From assembly GCA_907163375.1 (NCBI GenBank), contig CAJQUW010009328.1, positions 682,001-746,000 on the forward strand: a stretch of DNA of 64,000 nt, in the 5' to 3' direction. A program made the position numbers and the translations under genes. Origin of the DNA: Prostheceraeus crozeri (lineage: Eukaryota > Platyhelminthes > Polycladida > Euryleptidae). The notes beneath the pieces are model-generated. The model had not been told where the DNA came from. It worked only from the letters and a program-made list of their open reading frames with translations, and made no database searches. Shown here piece by piece: positions 58,867 through 64,000 of this stretch (the first letter of the stretch is position 1; the number at the start of each line of letters is the position of its first letter).

Positions 58867-60938
58867 ATCACTTTGGAGCGATCATATCTTTTTCAAATGA
58901 CTGTGGAACATTGATTTCCATGATGAAGATTTAAACAGTTAGATTCGATGACGAACAAGATTTACTAGTTTGCAAGTTAAACTAAGCGTTCTATTATTTG
59001 TAAATGAAAGATATAGTTTCAACAGTTTACAGATTAAAAATAAAGTTTCAATAGTGTATGTGTTAGAAATAAAGTTTAAGCTGTTTGTATGTTAGAAATA
59101 AAATAAAGTTTCAAGAGTTTACAACTTAAAAATAAAGTTTCAACAGTGTGTACGTTAGAAATAAAGTTTTATCTGTTTGTAAAATGAGATTGTAGGATTT
59201 ACTAGTTTGCAAGTTAGACTAAGCGTTCTACTATTTGTAAATGAAAGATATATTTCAACAGTTTACAGATTACAAAATAAAGTTTCAATAGTGTTTATGT
59301 TAAAAATAAAGTTTAAGCTGTTTGTGTGTTAGAAATAGAATGAAGTTTCAACAGTTTGTCGATTAAAAATAAAGTTTCAATAGTGTGTACGTTAGAAATA
59401 AAGTTTTATCTGTTTGTAAAATGAGATTGTAGGATTTACTAGTTTACAAGTTCGACTAAGCGTTCTACTATTTGTAAACGAAAGATATAGTTTCAACAGT
59501 TTACAGATTAAAAATAAAGTTTCAACAGTGTGTACGTTAGAAATAAAGTTTTAGGCGTTTGTGCGTTAGAAATAAAATAAAGTTTCAACCGTTTACAAGT
59601 TAAAAATGAAGTTTCAATAGTGTGTATGTGAAGAATAAAGTTCTATCTGTTTATATGTTAGAAATAAAAATGAAGGTTCACCAGTTTACAAGTTAAGAAT
59701 AAAGTTTTATCTGCTTGTATGTCAGAAATGAAATAAAGTTTCACCAGTTTAAAAGTTAAAAATAAAGTTTCAATAATGCGTACGTTAGAAACAAAGTTTC
59801 AACCGTTTACAAGTTAAGAATAAAGTTTCAATAGTGTGTATGTCAAGAATAAAGTTCTATCTGTTTATATGTTAGAAATAAAAATGAAGGTTCACCAGTT
59901 TACAAGTTAAGAATAAATTTTATCTGCTTGTATGTTAGAAATGAAATAAAGTTTCACCAGTTTACAAGTTAAAAATAAAGTTTCAATAGTGTGTACGTTA
60001 GAAATAAAGTTTCAATAGTGTGTATGTTAAGAATAAAGTTTTATCTGTTTGTATGTTAGAAATAAAGTTTCAACCGTTTACAAGTTAAAAATAAAGTTTC
60101 AATAGTGTGTATGTTAAGAAGAAAGTTCTATCTGTTTGTATGTTAGAAATAAAATGAAGTTTCATCAGTTTACAAGTTAGGAATAAAGTTTTATCTGTTT
60201 GTATGTTAGAAATAAAGCAAAGTTTCAACCGTTAACAAGTTAAAAACAAAGTTTCAATATTTTGCAAGTTAAAACTAATGTTTCAATAGTGCGTATGTTA
60301 AGAATAAAGTTTTATCTGTTTGTATGTTAGAAATAGAATGAAGCTTCACCAGTTTACAAGTTAAGAATAAAGTTTTATCAGCTTGTATGTTAGAAATAAA
60401 ATGAAGTTTCAACAGTTTACAAATTAAAAATAAAGTTTCAATAGTGTGTACGTTAGAAATAAAGTTTCAACCGTTTACAAGTTAAAAATAAAGTTTCAAC
60501 AGTGTCTACGTTAGAAATAAAGTTTTATCTGTTTGTAAAGTACGATCGTAGGATTTACTAGTTTGCAAGTTAGACTCAGCATTCTACTAGTTGTAAATGA
60601 AAAATATCGTTTCAACAGTTTACAGATTAAAATAAAGTTTCAATAGTGTGTATGATGGAAATAAAGTTTAAGCGCTTTGTGCGTTAGAAATAAAGTTTCA
60701 GCCGTTTACAAGTTAAAATTAAAGTTTCAACAGTGTGTACGTTAGAAATAAAGTTTTAGCTGTTTATATGTTAGAAACAAAATAAAGTTTCAACAGTTTA
60801 CAAGTTGAAAATATAGTTTCAACAGTGTGTACGTTAGAAATAAATGAAAGTAAGAACTTCATCGTATAAGTATTCAAAGCATGTTTTGTAAATCAAATGT
60901 GTGTAGTCCTGACATGATAGAATCCAGCTTAACAAACG
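58636..60938. repeat. Left arm of giant palindrome, 29-bp repeat array
   Basis: From about 59030 to 60845 the arm is a tandem array with a unit of about 29 bases, in variants such as aaataaagtttcaatagtgt-gtacgttag and aaataaagttttatctgttt-gtatgttag. Each unit carries AATAAA on the plus strand. Blocks with the promoter-like motif (gcaagttagactaagcgttc) interrupt the array at about 59205, 59445 and 60560. The innermost 95 bases are unique sequence ending in a 14-bp perfect palindrome, ACAAACGCGTTTGT (60932-60945). Confidence 0.93.
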
Positions 60939-63900
60939 CGTTTGTCAAGTTCATTTGATTCTATCATGTCAGGACTACACACATTTGATTTACAAAACAT
61001 GCTTTGAATACTTATACGATGAAGTTCTTACTTTCATTTATTTCTAACGTACACACTGTTGAAACTATATTTTCAACTTGTAAACTGTTGAAACTTTATT
61101 TTGTTTCTAACATATAAACAGCTAAAACTTTATTTCTAACGTACACACTGTTGAAACTTTATTTTTAACTTGTAAACGGCTGAAACTTTATTTCTAACGC
61201 ACAAAGCGCTTAAACTTTATTTCCATCATACACACTATTGAAACTTTATTTTAATCTGTAAACTGTTGAAACGATATTTTTCATTTACAACTAGTAGAAT
61301 GCTGAGTCTAACTTGCAAACTAGTAAATCCTACGATCGTACTTTACAAACAGATAAAACTTTATTTCTAACGTAGACACTGTTGAAACTTTATTTTTAAC
61401 TTGTAAACGGTTGAAACTTTATTTCTAACGTACACACTATTGAAACTTTATTTTTAATTTGTAAACTGTTGAAACTTCATTTTATTTCTAACATACAAGC
61501 TGATAAAACTTTATTCTTAACTTGTAAACTGGTGAAGCTTCATTCTATTTCTAACATACAAACAGATAAAACTTTATTCTTAACATACGCACTATTGAAA
61601 CATTAGTTTTAACTTGCAAACTATTGAAACTTTGTTTTTAACTTGTTAACGGTTGAAACTTTGCTTTATTTCTAACATACAAACAGATAAAACTTTATTC
61701 CTAACTTGTAAACTGATGAAACTTCATTTTATTTCTAACATACAAACAGATAGAACTTTATTCTTAACATACACACTATTTAACCTTTATTTTTAACTTG
61801 TAAACGGTTGAAACTTTATTTCTAACATACAAACAGATAAAACTTTATTCTTAACATACACACTATTGAAACTTTATTTCTAACGTACACACTATTGAAA
61901 CTTTATTTTTAACTTGTAAACTGGTGAAACTTTATTTCATTTCTAACATACAAGCAGATAAAATTTATTCTTAACTTGTAAACTGGTGAACCTTCATTTT
62001 TATTTCTAACATATAAACAGATAGAACTTTATTCTTAACATACACACTATTGAAACTTTATTCTTAACTTGTAAACGGTTGAAACTTTGTTTCTAACGTA
62101 CGCATTATTGAAACTTTATTTTTAACTTTTAAACTGGTGAAACTTTATTTCATTTCTGACATACAAGCAGATAAAACTTTATTCCTAACTTGTAAACTGA
62201 TGAAACTTCATTTTATTTCTAACATACAAACAGATAGAACTTTATTCTTAACATACACACTATTGAAACTTTATTTTTAACTTGTAAACGGTTGAAACTT
62301 TATTTCTAACATACAAACAGATAAAACTTTATTCTTAACATACACACTATTGAAACTTTATTTCTAACATACACACTATTGAAACTTTATTCTTAACATA
62401 CACACTATTGAAACTTTATTTCTAACGTACACACTATTGAAACTTTATTTTTAACTTGTAAACTGGTGAAACTTTATTTCATTTCTAACATACAAGCAGA
62501 TAAAATTTATTCTTAACTTGTAAACTGGTGAACCTTCATTTTATTTCTAACATATAAACAGATAGAACTTTATTCTTAACATACACACTATTGAAACTTT
62601 ATTCTTAACTTGTAAACGGTTGAAACTTTGTTTCTAACGTACACATTATTGAAACTTTATTTTTAACTTTTAAACTGGTGAAACTTTATTTCATTTCTGA
62701 CATACAAGCAGATAAAACTTTATTCTTAACTTGTAAACTGGTGAACCTTCATTTTTATTTCTAACATATAAACAGATAGAACTTTATTCTTAACATACAC
62801 ACTATTGAAACTTTATTCTTAACTTGTAAACGGTTGAAACTTTGTTTCTAACGTACACATTATTGAAACTTTATTTTTAACTTTTAAACTGGTGAAACTT
62901 TATTTCATTTCTGACATACAAGCAGATAAAACTTTATTCTTAACTTGTAAACTGGTGAACCTTCATTTTTATTTCTAACATATAAACAGATAGAACTTTA
63001 TTCTTGACATACACACTATTGAAACTTCATTTTTAACTTGTAAACGGTTGAAACTTTATTTTATTTCTAACGCACAAACGCCTAAAACTTTATTTCTAAC
63101 GTACACACTGTTGAAACTTTATTTTTAATCTGTAAACTGTTGAAACTATATCTTTCGTTTACAAATAGTAGAACGCTTAGTCGAACTTGTAAACTAGTAA
63201 ATCCTACAATCTCATTTTACAAACAGATAAAACTTTATTTCTAACGTACACACTATTGAAACTTTATTTTTAATCGACAAACTGTTGAAACTTTATTCTA
63301 TTTCTAACACACAAACAGCTTAAACTTTATTTTTAACATAAACACTATTGAAACTTTATTTTGTAATCTGTAAACTGTTGAAATATATCTTTCATTTACA
63401 AATAGTAGAACGCTTAGTCTAACTTGCAAACTAGTAAATCCTACAATCTCATTTTACAAACAGATAAAACTTTATTTCTAACGTACACACTATTGAAACT
63501 TTATTTTTAATCGACAAACTGTTGAAACTTTATTCTATTTCTAACACACAAACAGCTTAAATTTTATTTCTAACACATACACTATTGAAACTTTATTTTT
63601 AATCTGTAAACTGTTGAAACTATATCTTTCATTTACAAATAATAGAACGCTTAGTTTAACTTGCAAACTAGTAAATCTTGTTCGTCATCGAATCTAACTG
63701 TTTAAATCTTCATCATGGAAATCAATGTTCCACAGTCATTTGAAAAAGATATGATCGCTCCAAAGTGATTTGATTCTACCTATTTCTGTTGGTGAGAAAA
63801 AAGAATACATTTTACGTGATTTCATTCATGATAAAGACGCTTCGTATGGAATAGTCGAGATGTTTGAATCTATTTTCTATCACCCCGTCGTCAAACAAAC

Positions 63901-64000
63901 TATACCCTCTATTGCTATCAAAATTACCAATGGTTTACAAGAGTGCATCCATGTGAAAGATACTAAATCCCTCGTAACTTTAGTGTTTCGGAAAACAAAG
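60939..64000. repeat. Right arm of giant palindrome, inverted copy
   Basis: The reverse complement of the left arm, base 64000 corresponding to 58636. It is about 760 bases longer because the 29-bp array has more copies (repeated blocks around 62400-63000). The unique inner 90 bases and the outer ORF segment look identical between arms. The arm continues beyond the window. Confidence 0.93.
63765..64000 (+). CDS. Inverted twin of the 58633-58866 ORF, cut by window end
   Basis: Same sequence as the left-arm ORF, read rightward; the promoter-like block precedes it at about 63620-63680. It ends at the window edge one codon before the stop seen in its twin. Confidence 0.4.

Larger units (their letters stand above)
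53399..64000. mobile_element. Polinton-like virus-derived element (fossil), partial
   Basis: A family B DNA polymerase of the protein-primed type, small ORFs of unknown function and long inverted terminal-type repeats identify a Polinton/Maverick-like or adintovirus-like element. The left limit is unclear; the 51.9-53.4 kb region may belong to it. The right side runs past the window as the second arm of a palindrome. Integrase, packaging ATPase, protease and capsid genes are not seen here, so completeness cannot be judged. The polymerase frame looks whole. Near-identity of the palindrome arms suggests a young insertion. Confidence 0.75.

Noticed and set aside
59030-63620. CRISPR-like array
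   Set aside because: Units are contiguous tandem repeats without unique spacers, in a eukaryotic element; it is a minisatellite.

Overview
This is about 64 kb of animal nuclear DNA. The evidence is spliced exons with matching phases, tRNA genes with Pol III terminators, CCAAT/TATA promoters, long introns, and a crowd of eukaryotic transposons. The sequence is AT-rich. The mix of transposons (Penelope-like, Tc1/mariner/pogo, hAT, P-like with a THAP motif, piggyBac-like, several non-LTR families, a Polinton-like element) fits a marine invertebrate, but I cannot name the species.

Only two host protein genes are supported. A single-exon NAT8-like membrane-anchored GNAT acetyltransferase lies at 5889-6587 (+). 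Six exons (49599-50005 down to 12290-12383, minus strand) form the middle of one large gene, an orthologue of ANKAR (ankyrin and armadillo repeat-containing protein). Every exon junction is in phase. Its 5' end and 3' end are not seen. Its introns run from 1.2 to 11.8 kb and hold most of the transposons and two tRNA-Thr genes.

Layout. 1-1.4 kb: Tc1-like element with giant inverted ends made from its own transposase. 4.6-5.7 kb: tRNA-related SINE split by a pogo-type element. 5.9-6.6 kb: acetyltransferase. 7.0-7.7 kb: second pogo-type element. 8.1-9.3 kb: LINE relic. 11.2-12.3 kb: hAT element with perfect target duplications lying against an ANKAR splice donor. 12.3-50 kb: ANKAR exons and introns with a mariner, Penelope relics, hammerhead-like inverted elements, LINE relics, MITEs, tRNAs and a 36-bp minisatellite. 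50.5-51.9 kb: C-tract satellite with a 486-bp duplication. 51.9-53.4 kb: a TATA promoter followed by three copies (two nearly identical, one old) of an ORF-free unit of about 371 bp that may be a structured RNA. 53.4-64 kb: a Polinton-like virus-derived element with a large protein-primed-type DNA polymerase B, small unknown ORFs, and a giant head-to-head palindrome whose arms are 29-bp repeat arrays rich in AATAAA.

The strongest candidates for something undescribed are the 53-64 kb palindromic virus-like end, with a promoter-like motif shared between ORFs and repeat array, and the neighbouring 371-bp noncoding repeat. The polymerase gene looks open throughout. No capsid, integrase, ATPase or protease gene is visible in the window, so the completeness of that element cannot be judged here.
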